Source: Enterocloster bolteae
GTDB taxonomy: Bacteria > Bacillota > Clostridia > Lachnospirales > Lachnospiraceae
Length of the DNA: 64,000 nt
Reading direction: 5' to 3'
Assembly (NCBI GenBank): GCA_021772025.1
Contig: JAETNT010000007.1
Span: forward strand, 1 to 64,000
Shown here: positions 52,672-62,066 of the stretch, piece by piece
Numbering within the stretch: position 1 is the stretch's first letter
Layout: the number at the start of each line of letters is the position of its first letter
Notes under the pieces: generated by a model
Seen by the model: the letters and a program-made list of their open reading frames with translations, nothing else
Told to the model about the DNA's origin: nothing
The model's database searches: none
Made by a program: the position numbers and the translations under genes

Positions 52672-53592
52672 CTACAAAATAAGCACTAAAATCGCAGTCA
52701 TCGATAAAATACTGATAACAACTGACAGAGAATTGATAGCGCTGGAAAGACCGATATCCATGTTCATCTCCCCCGAATAAGCAGGAGCCGCCGATGCAAT
52801 GGGAGAAAAAGCTAACAAGACAAATGCCTGGCGGATTTCCAAAGCAAATGGAGCAAAATTGTACCACAGCAATGCCAGAACCAGGGAAATTCCATATCGG
52901 ATAGATAAAATTCGGAAAATAGCGGCCAGCTTATCCTTTCTAAGGCTTATCTTAAAACCTACTCCCACCATTAAGAGAGCCATAAATGCATTGGCTCCGC
53001 CGATAGTTTGAGCAAAGCTTACGGCAATTTGGGGAAGTCGGACTCCCAGCAGAGTCAGCACTGTCATAATAATATAGGTATCAAAAGGAATGGATTTTAC
53101 CAAAGGCATAATCAGTTCTTTCACAGAACGCCTGCCGCCGGATTTCATAGCCGCCATAGCCGCGCTGTATGCTCCGCCCAGGCAGATGACGGAATTTCCC
53201 GTATCAAACAGGCTGGTAGCCGCAAGCCCTATAGGACCTAAAAATCCCTGAACAAAAGGCATGGCAAAGTTGCCGATGTTGTACCCTGCTACGTTTAGCA
53301 GGTCAAAAGCCTTTCTCTCTTTAGATTTTCCTATATTGAATATCCAAGTGGTTCCCATCAGCAAAACGCCGCCGGCCAAACCGAAAAGGCAGATGGACAG
53401 CATGGAGGCATCCAGCCTCTCCATACCGCTGAAATTGCTGACAATGGCGGCGGGAAGGGTGATTTTCAGTACAATTTTTGAAAGGATATAAAAATCCTCT
53501 TGTTTAAAGAACCCCTTTCTCCGCAGTAAATATCCTAAAACGATAATCGCTGCAAAGGACGCGGCTTTTACCAGGATGTCAATCACACTCAT
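52672..53592 (-). CDS. AEC (auxin efflux carrier) family transporter
   Basis: The 306-residue protein has ten hydrophobic segments in two halves, as in AEC/MleP-like carriers of malate, malonate or other small organic anions. It begins with IDILVKAASFAAIIVLGYLLRRKGFF and has LLNVAGYNIGNFAMPFVQGFLG in the middle and a SPIASAAPAYSGEM region near the end. It overlaps ilvE by four bases (ATGA) and is the last gene of its run. The solute may be a branched-chain 2-oxo acid or carboxylate, but that is only inferred from its neighbour. Confidence 0.85.
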   Translation of the reverse strand: MSVIDILVKAASFAAIIVLGYLLRRKGFFKQEDFYILSKIVLKITLPAAIVSNFSGMERLDASMLSICLFGLAGGVLLMGTTWIFNIGKSKERKAFDLLNVAGYNIGNFAMPFVQGFLGPIGLAATSLFDTGNSVICLGGAYSAAMAAMKSGGRRSVKELIMPLVKSIPFDTYIIMTVLTLLGVRLPQIAVSFAQTIGGANAFMALLMVGVGFKISLRKDKLAAIFRILSIRYGISLVLALLWYNFAPFALEIRQAFVLLAFSPIASAAPAYSGEMNMDIGLSSAINSLSVVISILSMTAILVLIL

Positions 53593-54662
53593 AAACTCAC
53601 ATCAACGCTCCAGCCTTTGGGGCCGCTTATCCTGCCCAGTTGGATTCCGGTAATGGTATCATAAATCTTCTGAGTCAGCTCTCCAATCCTGCCGCCGGAG
53701 ATTTCCATGTGCTCATCCTCAAACCGCAACTCGCCAACCGGTGAAACTACTGCCGCCGTACCTGTGCCGAAGCATTCTTCCATTGCGCCGGTGCGGGCTG
53801 ATTCTATAATCTCGTCTACAGAAATCTGGCGTTCCTCCACAGGTACTCCCCACTCCTTACAAAGAGCCACCACAGAATCCCTGGTAACGCCGGGAAGGAT
53901 GCTGCCGTTTAAGGCGGGAGTTATCACGGTACCGTTAATCTTAAAGAAAATATTCATAGCGCCTACTTCCTCAATATACTTGCGGTGAACTCCATCCAGC
54001 CATAATACCTGGGAATACCCCTCATCATGGGCCTTTACCTGAGAAGCTAAGGAGGCAGCATAGTTCCCTCCGGTTTTCGCCTCGCCGATACCGCCTCTTA
54101 CGGCCCGGACATATTCATCCTCAATCCAAATCTTTACCGGGTTCAGACCTGAGGCATAATAAGCGCCTACAGGGCACAGGATAATCATAAATTTATAGGT
54201 ATGGGAAGGGCGCACTCCCAGGAAAGGATCCGTTGCAATCACAAAGGGGCGGATGTAAAGGGAAGTGCCCGGCCTGGTAGGAATCCAGTCCTCCTCCAGC
54301 TTTACCAGTTCCTTTAAAGCTTCTAAAAACAGATCCTCCGGGATTTGGGGAATGCACAAGCGGCGGTTGCTGCGGTTGGCCCTCTCAATATTTTTGTCGG
54401 GACGGAACAGCAGAATCCGGCCGTCCTCTGCCTTATATGCCTTTAATCCCTCAAACATGGTCTGACCGTAATGGAATACCATGGCGGACGGGTCTAAACA
54501 GAGGGGATGATAGGGCACAATCCTGGGGTCATACCAGCCCTTTCCCTCTTCATAATCCATTTCAAACATGTGATCCGTAAAAATCGTACCGAATACCAGA
54601 GGATTGTCCTGTCCCGGCTTTTCCTTGGGATTTAAGATCTTTTCAATTCTGATTGTCTCCAT
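53589..54662 (-). CDS. ilvE: Branched-chain amino acid aminotransferase
   Basis: This fold-type IV PLP enzyme interconverts leucine, isoleucine and valine with their 2-oxo acids using glutamate. The start at 54662 has AAGGAAA upstream and gives 357 residues; a longer reading has no good site. Typical stretches are HYGQTMFEGLKAYK, RPFVIATDPFLGVRP, the PLP-lysine segment GIGEAKTGGNYAASL, GTVITPALNGSILPGVTRDSV and a late GTGTAAVVSPVG. It is in the class II (bacterial/mitochondrial) type. It overlaps the AEC gene. Confidence 0.95.
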   Translation of the reverse strand: METIRIEKILNPKEKPGQDNPLVFGTIFTDHMFEMDYEEGKGWYDPRIVPYHPLCLDPSAMVFHYGQTMFEGLKAYKAEDGRILLFRPDKNIERANRSNRRLCIPQIPEDLFLEALKELVKLEEDWIPTRPGTSLYIRPFVIATDPFLGVRPSHTYKFMIILCPVGAYYASGLNPVKIWIEDEYVRAVRGGIGEAKTGGNYAASLASQVKAHDEGYSQVLWLDGVHRKYIEEVGAMNIFFKINGTVITPALNGSILPGVTRDSVVALCKEWGVPVEERQISVDEIIESARTGAMEECFGTGTAAVVSPVGELRFEDEHMEISGGRIGELTQKIYDTITGIQLGRISGPKGWSVDVSL

Positions 54663-54737
54663 AGCAATTTTTCCTTTCATCTTCCGGATTCGTTTCCGGA
54701 AATCTTTCGTCAATTATCTTTCAAAAAGTCCCGGCTG

Positions 54738-55637
54738 TCAATACGTTTTTTTGTTATACTCCCAGATAATCCTCTTAGGAAACTCCATGCGGACTGTCAT
54801 GGTAGGATTGACGGTCTGGCAGATAATCAGATCTCCGGTCATGGTCATCAGCATGGCTGCGTCCTCCGCCTTCATAGCTGCCTTTTCTGTCAAAAAAGTG
54901 TACATCTGTCTGGCCGCCGCCTGATAAGCCAGATCTACCGTCTCCTTAGAGGCAATAGTAATCCACCTATCCCCGGTATCGATCATGGGCCAGGGCACAT
55001 AAAAGTCTTTTATTGCTGTTGCCCGTATGATAGCCCGGCCCTCAATTTCCAGTCCGCAATCCTCAATCTCTCCTTCCCCCATTACGGCATGGAAATCTCC
55101 CATGGACAGGAGAGCCCCTTCTGCAAATACCGGCAGATACAGGCTTACCCCCTTGCGGATCTGGGTGCAGTCCATATTGCCGCCGTGGTCCAGAGGAGTT
55201 ACCGTGGATACCTCTTCCCCTTCCGGAGCTACGCCAATAACGCCGATCATAGGCCGGACAGGAATGGCAATCCGGTTGTCATACCAGGCAAACCCGTCTT
55301 TTACCGAAACCCGTTTTATAATGCGTTTGCCAAAAAATTCCCTTTCATTTCCATTGTTAGGACCTAACATGACAATTCCGGTAGGGCCGGTTTCAATATC
55401 CAGAATATCGATTTTTAACATATCTCCCGGCATGGCTCCTTCAATATAAAGGGGACCTGTGGCAGGATTTCCCGGCATCTTAGGGGTATTGTAGTAATCA
55501 GCTCCCTGCGGAATAAACCGGTTTGTAAAGCAGTCATAGGTCTCGAAAGCAGCCAAATCCCCGGATTCTATAGTTTCGCAGGGTTTATTGTCCCTTGATA
55601 AGGTATGAGTAACGTGTTCTTTTGTTATGACTTTCAT
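54738..55637 (-). CDS. Acetamidase/formamidase family protein
   Basis: The 299-residue protein belongs to the FmdA/AmdA family, which hydrolyses formamide or acetamide to ammonia and the acid. Motifs include GPLYIEGAMPGDMLKIDILDIE, GGNMDCTQIRKGVSLYLPVFAEGALLSMGDFHAVMGEGEI and the QTVNPTMTVRMEFPK end. The metal-binding residues His and Asp in GDFHAVMGEGE are present. It overlaps the MATE gene by four bases. Its physiological amide is unknown. Confidence 0.9.
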   Translation of the reverse strand: MKVITKEHVTHTLSRDNKPCETIESGDLAAFETYDCFTNRFIPQGADYYNTPKMPGNPATGPLYIEGAMPGDMLKIDILDIETGPTGIVMLGPNNGNEREFFGKRIIKRVSVKDGFAWYDNRIAIPVRPMIGVIGVAPEGEEVSTVTPLDHGGNMDCTQIRKGVSLYLPVFAEGALLSMGDFHAVMGEGEIEDCGLEIEGRAIIRATAIKDFYVPWPMIDTGDRWITIASKETVDLAYQAAARQMYTFLTEKAAMKAEDAAMLMTMTGDLIICQTVNPTMTVRMEFPKRIIWEYNKKTY

Positions 55638-57034
55638 AATACACTCCCTTTTTCTTTCTGCTTTTTTGTTAAGGCAGGCCAGACAGTGGCCATCATGGTG
55701 CCAAAACAGGCCGCGCCGCCTATAAAGTTAGAAATCGGCTCTGCCATAAAGATTCCGTCTGTTCCCAGGCCGCCTATATGAGGCAGGATGAGAATCATGG
55801 GAATCACAATGATAACCTTTCTAAAAATCGAAAAAAATACCGACTGTTTTGCTTTTCCCAAAGCCACAAAAGTGGATTGGCCGGCAAATTGAAGGGACAT
55901 CATAAAAAATCCAAAATAATAAATCTGCATAGCCGGTACTCCTGCCTCCACCAGATCCGCGTCCCGGTTAAATATGCGGATAAAAAATTCCGGAAAGCCA
56001 TGAACCAGGGCCCACACAAAAACTGTATACACCACAGAGGCAACCGAAGTAAAGGCGATTGCTTTCTTTACCCGTCCGTATTCCTCTGCTCCGTAATTAT
56101 ATCCCATAACCGGCTGGGCGCTGTTAGTAAGGCCGCTGACCGGCATGCTGATTACCTCCCGGACAGAGTTTACCACTGTCATAACCCCCACATACAGATC
56201 TCCTCCAAACCGCTGCAGGCTTGCGTTGTACATAATCTGCACCAGGCAGTTGGTAATAGACATGGTAAAACCGGTCATTCCCAAAGCCACAATTGCCTTT
56301 ACCCGGGCCGCCTTCAGCTTAAACCGGCTGGCCTTTAATCTTAAAATGGTTTTAGGTCCGGTTAAAAACCGGAGGATCCAAAGGGCGGAAAGCCCCTGAG
56401 AAATTACTGTGGCAAGAGCCGCCCCTCTTACTCCCATGCGAAATACAAAAATAAATAAGGGATCCAGAATAATATTGGCAACTGCTCCCAGCACTACAGT
56501 CATCATCCCTACGCCGCCAAAGCCCTGGGAATTGATGAAGCTGTTCATGCCCAATCCTGTCATAACAAAGACGCTTCCCAGCAGGTATATCGTTACGTAT
56601 TCCTCTGCATAGAAAATAGTCCCGTCGCTGGCCCCAAAAAGATAAAGCATCGGACGTTTCAGCATCAGTCCCGCCGCGGTCAGCACGATTCCGCAGATCA
56701 CCATCAGGTAAAACGAGTTTCCCATAATGGCTTCGGCTTCTTCCTCATTGCCCTTTCCCCGTTCAATAGAACACAGCGGAGCTCCCCCCATGCCGAAGAG
56801 ATTGGCAAAGGCCATAACCATAGATACAATAGGCAGACAAAGGCCGATTCCCGTAAGGGACAAAGTAGCATTATCCGGAATCATGCCGATATAGATCCGA
56901 TCCACAATGCTGTAAAGCACATTAATAAGCTGGGCTAAGGTCATGGGAAGCGCCAGTTTTACAATATTGCGGACAATGCTTCCCTGAGAAAAATCGTGTT
57001 CTTTTTCTCCGGCTCCCCCATTTTTTCCACTCAC
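55634..57034 (-). CDS. MATE-family efflux transporter
   Basis: The 466-residue protein shows 12 hydrophobic helices in two similar halves, as in MATE drug:cation antiporters (DinF/MepA type). Recognisable segments are FSQGSIVRNIVKLALPMTLAQLINVLYSIVDRIYIGM at the start, MGGAPLCSIERGKGNEEEA and NSAQPVMGYNYGA. It exports cationic compounds or metabolites. The end overlaps the acetamidase gene, and the start overlaps the YbaK-like gene, so all three are translated together. Confidence 0.92.
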   Translation of the reverse strand: MSGKNGGAGEKEHDFSQGSIVRNIVKLALPMTLAQLINVLYSIVDRIYIGMIPDNATLSLTGIGLCLPIVSMVMAFANLFGMGGAPLCSIERGKGNEEEAEAIMGNSFYLMVICGIVLTAAGLMLKRPMLYLFGASDGTIFYAEEYVTIYLLGSVFVMTGLGMNSFINSQGFGGVGMMTVVLGAVANIILDPLFIFVFRMGVRGAALATVISQGLSALWILRFLTGPKTILRLKASRFKLKAARVKAIVALGMTGFTMSITNCLVQIMYNASLQRFGGDLYVGVMTVVNSVREVISMPVSGLTNSAQPVMGYNYGAEEYGRVKKAIAFTSVASVVYTVFVWALVHGFPEFFIRIFNRDADLVEAGVPAMQIYYFGFFMMSLQFAGQSTFVALGKAKQSVFFSIFRKVIIVIPMILILPHIGGLGTDGIFMAEPISNFIGGAACFGTMMATVWPALTKKQKEKGSVL

Positions 57035-57528
57035 TTCCCTTCCTCCTGGATCTCAAGGGGCTGCCAGCCCTTACAGACATCCACCCATTCTTTACTGCCG
57101 GAGTATCTTTCCAGCTCTGAAATGGTTAATTCAATGGCGCTGTTGCTGCTGCCGCAAGCAGGAAATACCGTTTCAAACCGCTTTAAGGATTCATCCAAGT
57201 ATACGGTAACACCGTCTTTTATTCCAAAGGGACAGACTCCGCCGATTCCATGTCCGATTTTTTCTTCCACCTCCTGAGCCGGGATCATCTTTGCCTTGGA
57301 GTGAAATTTCTGCTTATATTTCCCATTGTCAATCTTTCCGTCTCCGGCTACCACAATCAAAACAGGGCCCTGAGGAAGATCAAATGACAGGGTTTTCGCA
57401 ATCCGTTCCGGAGTGCATCCCACTGCCTGTGCCGCCAGCTCTACAGTAGCGGAAGACTGCTGAAATTCCAAAACCCTTTCTCCCATTCCCATACTTTCAA
57501 AATACTGTCTCACTCTCTCAATTGCCAT
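57031..57528 (-). CDS. YbaK/EbsC-family (Cys-tRNA deacylase-like) protein
   Basis: The 165-residue product (start at 57528 with GAGGGGA upstream) has the YbaK/ProX editing fold that removes misacylated Ala or Cys from tRNA-Pro. Key parts are RIAKTLSFDLPQGPVLIVVAGDGKID, the KFHSKAKMIPAQEVEEKIGHGIGGVCPFG stretch and a late ACGSSNSAIELTISELE. The longer 200-residue reading crosses a palindromic hairpin and is unlikely. It overlaps the MATE gene by four bases. Confidence 0.9.
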   Translation of the reverse strand: MAIERVRQYFESMGMGERVLEFQQSSATVELAAQAVGCTPERIAKTLSFDLPQGPVLIVVAGDGKIDNGKYKQKFHSKAKMIPAQEVEEKIGHGIGGVCPFGIKDGVTVYLDESLKRFETVFPACGSSNSAIELTISELERYSGSKEWVDVCKGWQPLEIQEEGK

Positions 57529-57596
57529 GACTGGTTTCTCCCCTCTATATTGTCTCCGGCAGGAAGCCGGTAAAAGTTCATTGAACACGGTAAGAA

Positions 57597-57629
57597 GGCT
57601 GCCGCAAAATAGTCTATTTTGCAGCAGCC
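57597..57629. other. Perfect hairpin between the YbaK-like and DJ-1 genes
   Basis: GGCTGCCGCAAAATAG (57597-57612) pairs with CTATTTTGCAGCAGCC with one mismatch. On the minus strand TTCTT follows, so it may be a weak terminator of the DJ-1 gene. Confidence 0.55.
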
Positions 57630-57682
57630 CCATATTCCGGGATATCCAAAGAATATGCCAGTGACATATCTTTTCGGATTTT

Positions 57683-57700
57683 TACGCCCAAGCAGGCGTA
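57683..57700 (-). terminator. Short hairpin after the DJ-1 gene
   Basis: TACGCC and GGCGTA pair around a 6-base loop, three bases beyond the DJ-1 stop. On the minus strand AAAAATCC follows, not T-rich, so its terminator role is doubtful. Confidence 0.3.
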
Positions 57701-57703
57701 CAT

Positions 57704-58258
57704 TTAAAACTGATCGTACTGAATGGCTGCCTTAATCTGAGCCGCTTTCTCTTTACTGTCCAGCAGTGCCACCAGCTCCAATCCCAGATCCAGCGCATAG
57801 CCCAAACCTCTCGCAGTGGTAACATTCCCGTCTGTAACTACGCCTGTTTTCGTATAATTTGCCCCTGTCAGCTTATCCTCAAAGCCCGGATAGCAGGTGG
57901 CATTTTTCCCTTTCAGCAGCCCCAGCTGGCCCAGCACGCTGGGAGCCGCGCAGATTGCCGCCACTCTTCTGCCCTCTGCAAAAGCATCCTTTAGTCCCTG
58001 GCAGAGGACGGGATGATTCATCATATTGGTTGTACCGGGAAGACCCCCAGGGATAAACAGTACATCCGCGCTCTTTAAATCCACCTCTTCAATCAGGGCA
58101 TCTGTCACAATATGTACATTATGGGAAGTCACTACCTCCTTTTTACCGGTAACGGATATGAGCTTGACCTCAATCCCGGCCCGAACCAGCACATCCAGCA
58201 CTGCCAAGTTCTCCACTTCCTCTGATCCTTCTGCCAAAAATGCAAATACCTTTGCCAT
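57704..58258 (-). CDS. DJ-1/PfpI family protein (ThiJ/YajL type)
   Basis: The 184-residue protein has the DJ-1 fold with its conserved Glu14 in LAEGSEEVE and nucleophile Cys103 in AAICAAPSVLG, and GGLPGTTNM in between. Members include the YajL chaperone, glyoxalase III-like and deglycase proteins. The specific function is open. It lies between DUF975 and YbaK genes in the same direction. Confidence 0.92.
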   Translation of the reverse strand: MAKVFAFLAEGSEEVENLAVLDVLVRAGIEVKLISVTGKKEVVTSHNVHIVTDALIEEVDLKSADVLFIPGGLPGTTNMMNHPVLCQGLKDAFAEGRRVAAICAAPSVLGQLGLLKGKNATCYPGFEDKLTGANYTKTGVVTDGNVTTARGLGYALDLGLELVALLDSKEKAAQIKAAIQYDQF

Positions 58259-58321
58259 GTTTCCTCCATTTCCGCGCTGTCACAGCGCCTTATGATTTTT
58301 ATAGTAATTTTCCTCAATCAC

Positions 58322-59083
58322 TTATATATTTCGAAGATACCCGTATAGTTCTGCCTTGGTAGCGCTGATATAAGGCGTGACAAAACACATCGGAAGCAGA
58401 GAAAGCATCCCGAAAGATAAGAAATTCAGTATAGTCAGGGATTTTAAAAACGTCACTGCCGCTCCAGCCAGCAAAATCCATCCCAGAAAAGAAAGATCCA
58501 AAACAAATGCCGCCCATTTATTGCCGTACATCATATTCCGGCTGCTGGCGAATACCTCCCTGCTTGACATGCCGGGATTTTCGGAAAGGATATAGGGCAC
58601 CATCTGGTATTCGTAAGACTTTATAATGCCTGGTATAACCAAAAGCAGGGACCACAAAAGAATTTTAATTGTCATAATAAACATGACTTTCACAATATTG
58701 AAATAGTGGCCGCAGGAAAATCCCCAGAATATCCGGCCCACGCCTGCCGACCTGCGGTTTATCCGGCTCTCCATAAAGAACCGGCAGCTTCCCACTGAGA
58801 TAACATTTCCCAGGAATATCTCCACAATCAAAGAAATCAGAAGCGCAATTCCCAGAATACTGAAAAACAGAAGCAAAAAACCTATTACTTCCGAATTTGT
58901 AAGTTCTGCAGGAAAATCAACAGAGTTTCCTCCCGGTGAAGCGGCTCTGCCGCCCCCTGCCTCCCCCAAGCTTCCGTTTATAAAAAACGTAATGAGAGAA
59001 ACAAAAAATGCCGGCCAATAATAAATCTTAAGGCCTTCTTTGGCCCGGCGCTTTAATTCCCCCCTGGTCCAGTTATGGCTCAT
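58322..59083 (-). CDS. DUF975 family membrane protein
   Basis: This 253-residue integral membrane protein has about five hydrophobic segments and the DUF975 signature IPGIIKSYEYQMVPYILSENPGMSSREVFASSRNMMYGNKW (residues about 150-190). The N-terminus RGELKRRAKEGLKIYYWPAF is also typical. Function is unknown. A 231-base gap upstream holds a divergent promoter for the CYTH gene. Confidence 0.85.
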   Translation of the reverse strand: MSHNWTRGELKRRAKEGLKIYYWPAFFVSLITFFINGSLGEAGGGRAASPGGNSVDFPAELTNSEVIGFLLLFFSILGIALLISLIVEIFLGNVISVGSCRFFMESRINRRSAGVGRIFWGFSCGHYFNIVKVMFIMTIKILLWSLLLVIPGIIKSYEYQMVPYILSENPGMSSREVFASSRNMMYGNKWAAFVLDLSFLGWILLAGAAVTFLKSLTILNFLSFGMLSLLPMCFVTPYISATKAELYGYLRNI

Positions 59084-59231
59084 CTAATCCCTTCTTTCTT
59101 GGTATTTCCGCCTGGAAAAGAATTTCCCTCCCTGCGTTTTATTACAGTATAGCACAAAAGCAGCCTTTGTAAAACCCTTTCTTAATTTGAGTTTCCTCAG
59201 TTTTATCTGCAATTTGCACTGTTCTTTTCCA

Positions 59232-59260
59232 TTGTTTTTATATGTACTTTTTTGTATAAT
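59232..59260 (+). promoter_or_regulatory. Promoter of the CYTH gene
   Basis: TTGTTT (59232-59237) and a perfect TATAAT (59255-59260) are 17 bases apart, 54 bases before the start codon. Confidence 0.65.
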
Positions 59261-59314
59261 CTGAATAAGTTACTTTCTTTTGCTATGTTTTTCTAATGAT
59301 TTCAGGAGGCCATT

Positions 59315-59794
59315 ATGGAAATTGAACGCAAGTATCTGATAGAAACTCCCCCAAAGCATTATACCGCCTATCCCTGCCGCCGGATTGAACAGGGATATCT
59401 CTGTACTGATCCGGTGGTTCGCGTCCGGCGGGACGGCCATGATTATTATCTGACTTATAAAGGAAAGGGACTTCTCTCCCGTGAAGAATACAACCTTCCT
59501 CTCACCAAGGATGCTTATGCACACCTGGTTGCAAAGGCTGACGGTATTGTTCTGACAAAGCTCCGCTATGAAATCCCCTATGAAGCCCGGGATGCTCAGG
59601 GAAATCCCAGGCAGTACACCATAGAAATGGATATTTTTAAAGGAACCTATGAAGGCCTTATTCTGGCGGAGGTAGAGTTTGAAACAGAGGAAGATGCGTT
59701 TGCCTTTGCCCCTCCTTCCTGGTTTGGCCGGGACGTTACCTTCACCGGAGAATTCCAAAACAGCCGGTTAAGCTCTCCCGAAAATCAAATCTGA
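59315..59794 (+). CDS. CYTH-domain protein (triphosphate tunnel metalloenzyme)
   Basis: The 159-residue protein begins with the signature MEIERKYLI and keeps the charged strands [34 protein letters not shown] and [12 protein letters not shown] that line the tunnel of CYTH enzymes. These act on triphosphates such as inorganic triphosphate or thiamine triphosphate; bacterial members include class IV adenylyl cyclases. CAGGAGG precedes the start. Its final ten bases overlap the end of the convergent cobQ gene. Confidence 0.92.
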   Translation: MEIERKYLIETPPKHYTAYPCRRIEQGYLCTDPVVRVRRDGHDYYLTYKGKGLLSREEYNLPLTKDAYAHLVAKADGIVLTKLRYEIPYEARDAQGNPRQYTIEMDIFKGTYEGLILAEVEFETEEDAFAFAPPSWFGRDVTFTGEFQNSRLSSPENQI

Positions 59795-62046
59795 TACAGC
59801 AGGGCATTGCAGATGGCGGCGGCTACATTGCTGCCCCCCTTTCTTCCCTTTGCCACAATGAAGGGGATTTCCTGAAGGGTAAGGATCCGCTCTTTGGCCG
59901 CAACCACATTGACAAAGCCGACGGGCACGGCGATAATCAGGCTGGGGTGAAGCTTCCCTTCTTTTATCAATTCATAAAGGCGAATGAGAGCTGTGGGAGC
60001 ATTTCCCACGGCCACAATCACCGGCCCCCATCCTTCCCCAAACATAGCGGCAGCTTTGTCCATGCTGGCGGCAGCCCGGGTAATCCCCTTTTGTTTTGCC
60101 GTCTCTGCTACATCGGCGTCTGCCATAAAGCAGAGGGCTTCTCCCCCCAGCTCCTTCAGCCTGCTTTTGTTAATGCCCGACCAGGCCATCTGTGTATCGG
60201 TAATGATGACTCCCCCCTGGCTTAAGGCCATGAGCCCGGCAGCATTTGCCCCCGGGGAAAACACCAGGTTTTCGGCGTAATCAAAATCTGCTGTGGTGTG
60301 AATTACCCGCTTTAAAACAAGTTCCTCCTCAGGCTTTATTACATATCCTCTTTTATCCAGTTCCCGGCCGATTATTGCAAAGCTCTTTGCTTCAATTTCT
60401 GCCGGGAGAACCGGCTCCGATTTTATCTCCGGTTCTTCTTTTCCTACTCCCTCGTCCAGTATCCGATAGACGGCCTCCATATCCAAATTTTCTCTCAAAA
60501 TCGCCGCCAGCTTTTCATACTGGCTTTCCCGGTAAGCCTTATAGTCAAAAGGTTCCGATTTTTCGGCCGGATCAATTCCCTTTTCCGATGCCAGCGCCTT
60601 TACTATGGCCGGGGCCGTCCCATCTGCGTCAAATATACCGTGGACATAAGCTCCATAAACATTTCCACGGCTGTAGCCATCAATTTTTACCTGTTTTCCC
60701 GCAAGCCTCCCGCTGTCTTGCAATTCCATCAAATAGGCGGTGGGACGGCAGATCTCCGGGATGCCGTTTGCAATGCGGACAGTATCTATGATGCCTTCCG
60801 CCCGGTTGATTGTGGTTCGGCCCATATGAATCTCATATCCTTCCACATTATGGCCGGTAAGATCTGAGAAAATACCGTCCAATTCTCCTAAAGATCCGGT
60901 TACCAGCGTGCGGGTTTTTTCTTTTTCAAATACCGTCTTTAAAGGAAGAAGCCCCATACCCCGGATATGGCCTTCTGTCCCTGACGTTTCATTGTATTCC
61001 ACTCCCTGTGGATCTTCAAGTTCCTCTCCAAGCATCTGGTAGCCGCCGCAAATCCCCCAGATAGGGATCTTTTGGTCCGCAAGCTTTAAGACTGCCGCCT
61101 CCAGGCCGTTCCCGCGCATCCACAGCAAATCTTTTATCGTGCTTTTCGTACCCGGAAGGATCACCATATCCGGACGTCCCAGTTCCTCCGGGCCGGATAC
61201 AAACCGGACCTTTACCCCGGGAATACAGGAAAATACAGCAAAATCCGTAAAATTGGAAATTCTGGGGAAACGGATTACCGCAATGGTAATCCGGCCTTCT
61301 GCTCCCCCATTCTTTCCTTCCTCTAAAAATCCGCTTAAGCTGTCCTCATCTTCAATCGTTACATCCATATAGGGAATCACCCCTATAGCGGGGATATTGC
61401 AGAGCTTTTTAAGCATCTTAATCCCAGGCTCCAGAAGGGATTTATCTCCCCGGAATTTGTTGATAATCAGTCCCTTTATATAAGATCTTTCTTCCGGTTC
61501 CAGAAGGGCGGCGGTACCGTAAAGCTGGGCAAAGACTCCTCCCCTGTCAATATCCCCTGCTAAAAGTACCGGAGCTTTCGCCAGTTTTGCCATACCCATA
61601 TTCGCAATATCATCCTGTTTCAAATTGATTTCTGCCGGACTCCCGGCTCCTTCAATCACAATAATATCATATTGAGCAGCCAGCCTTTGGTAGGATTCCT
61701 CGATTTGAGGAACCAAAGATTTTTTATAGGCAAAATATTCCCTGGCCGTCATGTTTCCCTGAGGGATCCCTCTCACAATCACCTGAGACCCCGTATCGCT
61801 GGTGGGTTTTAAAAGAATGGGATTCATATCTGCGGTGGGCTTTATTCCCGCCGCCTCTGCCTGAACCGCCTGGGCCCTGCCTATTTCCAGCCCTTCCTGG
61901 GTAATGCAGGAATTTAGCGCCATATTTTGAGACTTAAAGGGGGCCACCCGGTAACCGTCCTGTTTAAAAATCCGGCATAGTCCGGCTGTCAAAAGGCTTT
62001 TGCCCGCATTGGACATAGTTCCTTGAATCATAATTGCTTTTGCCAT
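59785..62046 (-). CDS. cobQ: Cobyric acid synthase fused to precorrin-8X methylmutase (CobQ-CbiC)
   Basis: Residues 1 to about 520 are CobQ/CbiP: an ATPase part ([38 protein letters not shown]) and a class I glutamine amidotransferase part ([15 protein letters not shown] with the Cys, GAYVHGIFD with the His). It amidates adenosylcobyrinic acid a,c-diamide side chains. Residues about 545-753 are a complete CbiC ([54 protein letters not shown]-like [13 protein letters not shown]), which moves a methyl group to make cobyrinic acid. The two normally separate enzymes are joined by a short acidic linker. The gene is upstream of the convergent CYTH end and 20 bases after cobD. Confidence 0.95.
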   Translation of the reverse strand: MAKAIMIQGTMSNAGKSLLTAGLCRIFKQDGYRVAPFKSQNMALNSCITQEGLEIGRAQAVQAEAAGIKPTADMNPILLKPTSDTGSQVIVRGIPQGNMTAREYFAYKKSLVPQIEESYQRLAAQYDIIVIEGAGSPAEINLKQDDIANMGMAKLAKAPVLLAGDIDRGGVFAQLYGTAALLEPEERSYIKGLIINKFRGDKSLLEPGIKMLKKLCNIPAIGVIPYMDVTIEDEDSLSGFLEEGKNGGAEGRITIAVIRFPRISNFTDFAVFSCIPGVKVRFVSGPEELGRPDMVILPGTKSTIKDLLWMRGNGLEAAVLKLADQKIPIWGICGGYQMLGEELEDPQGVEYNETSGTEGHIRGMGLLPLKTVFEKEKTRTLVTGSLGELDGIFSDLTGHNVEGYEIHMGRTTINRAEGIIDTVRIANGIPEICRPTAYLMELQDSGRLAGKQVKIDGYSRGNVYGAYVHGIFDADGTAPAIVKALASEKGIDPAEKSEPFDYKAYRESQYEKLAAILRENLDMEAVYRILDEGVGKEEPEIKSEPVLPAEIEAKSFAIIGRELDKRGYVIKPEEELVLKRVIHTTADFDYAENLVFSPGANAAGLMALSQGGVIITDTQMAWSGINKSRLKELGGEALCFMADADVAETAKQKGITRAAASMDKAAAMFGEGWGPVIVAVGNAPTALIRLYELIKEGKLHPSLIIAVPVGFVNVVAAKERILTLQEIPFIVAKGRKGGSNVAAAICNALLYQI

Positions 62047-62066
62047 TAAACTTCTCTCCTATGTTC

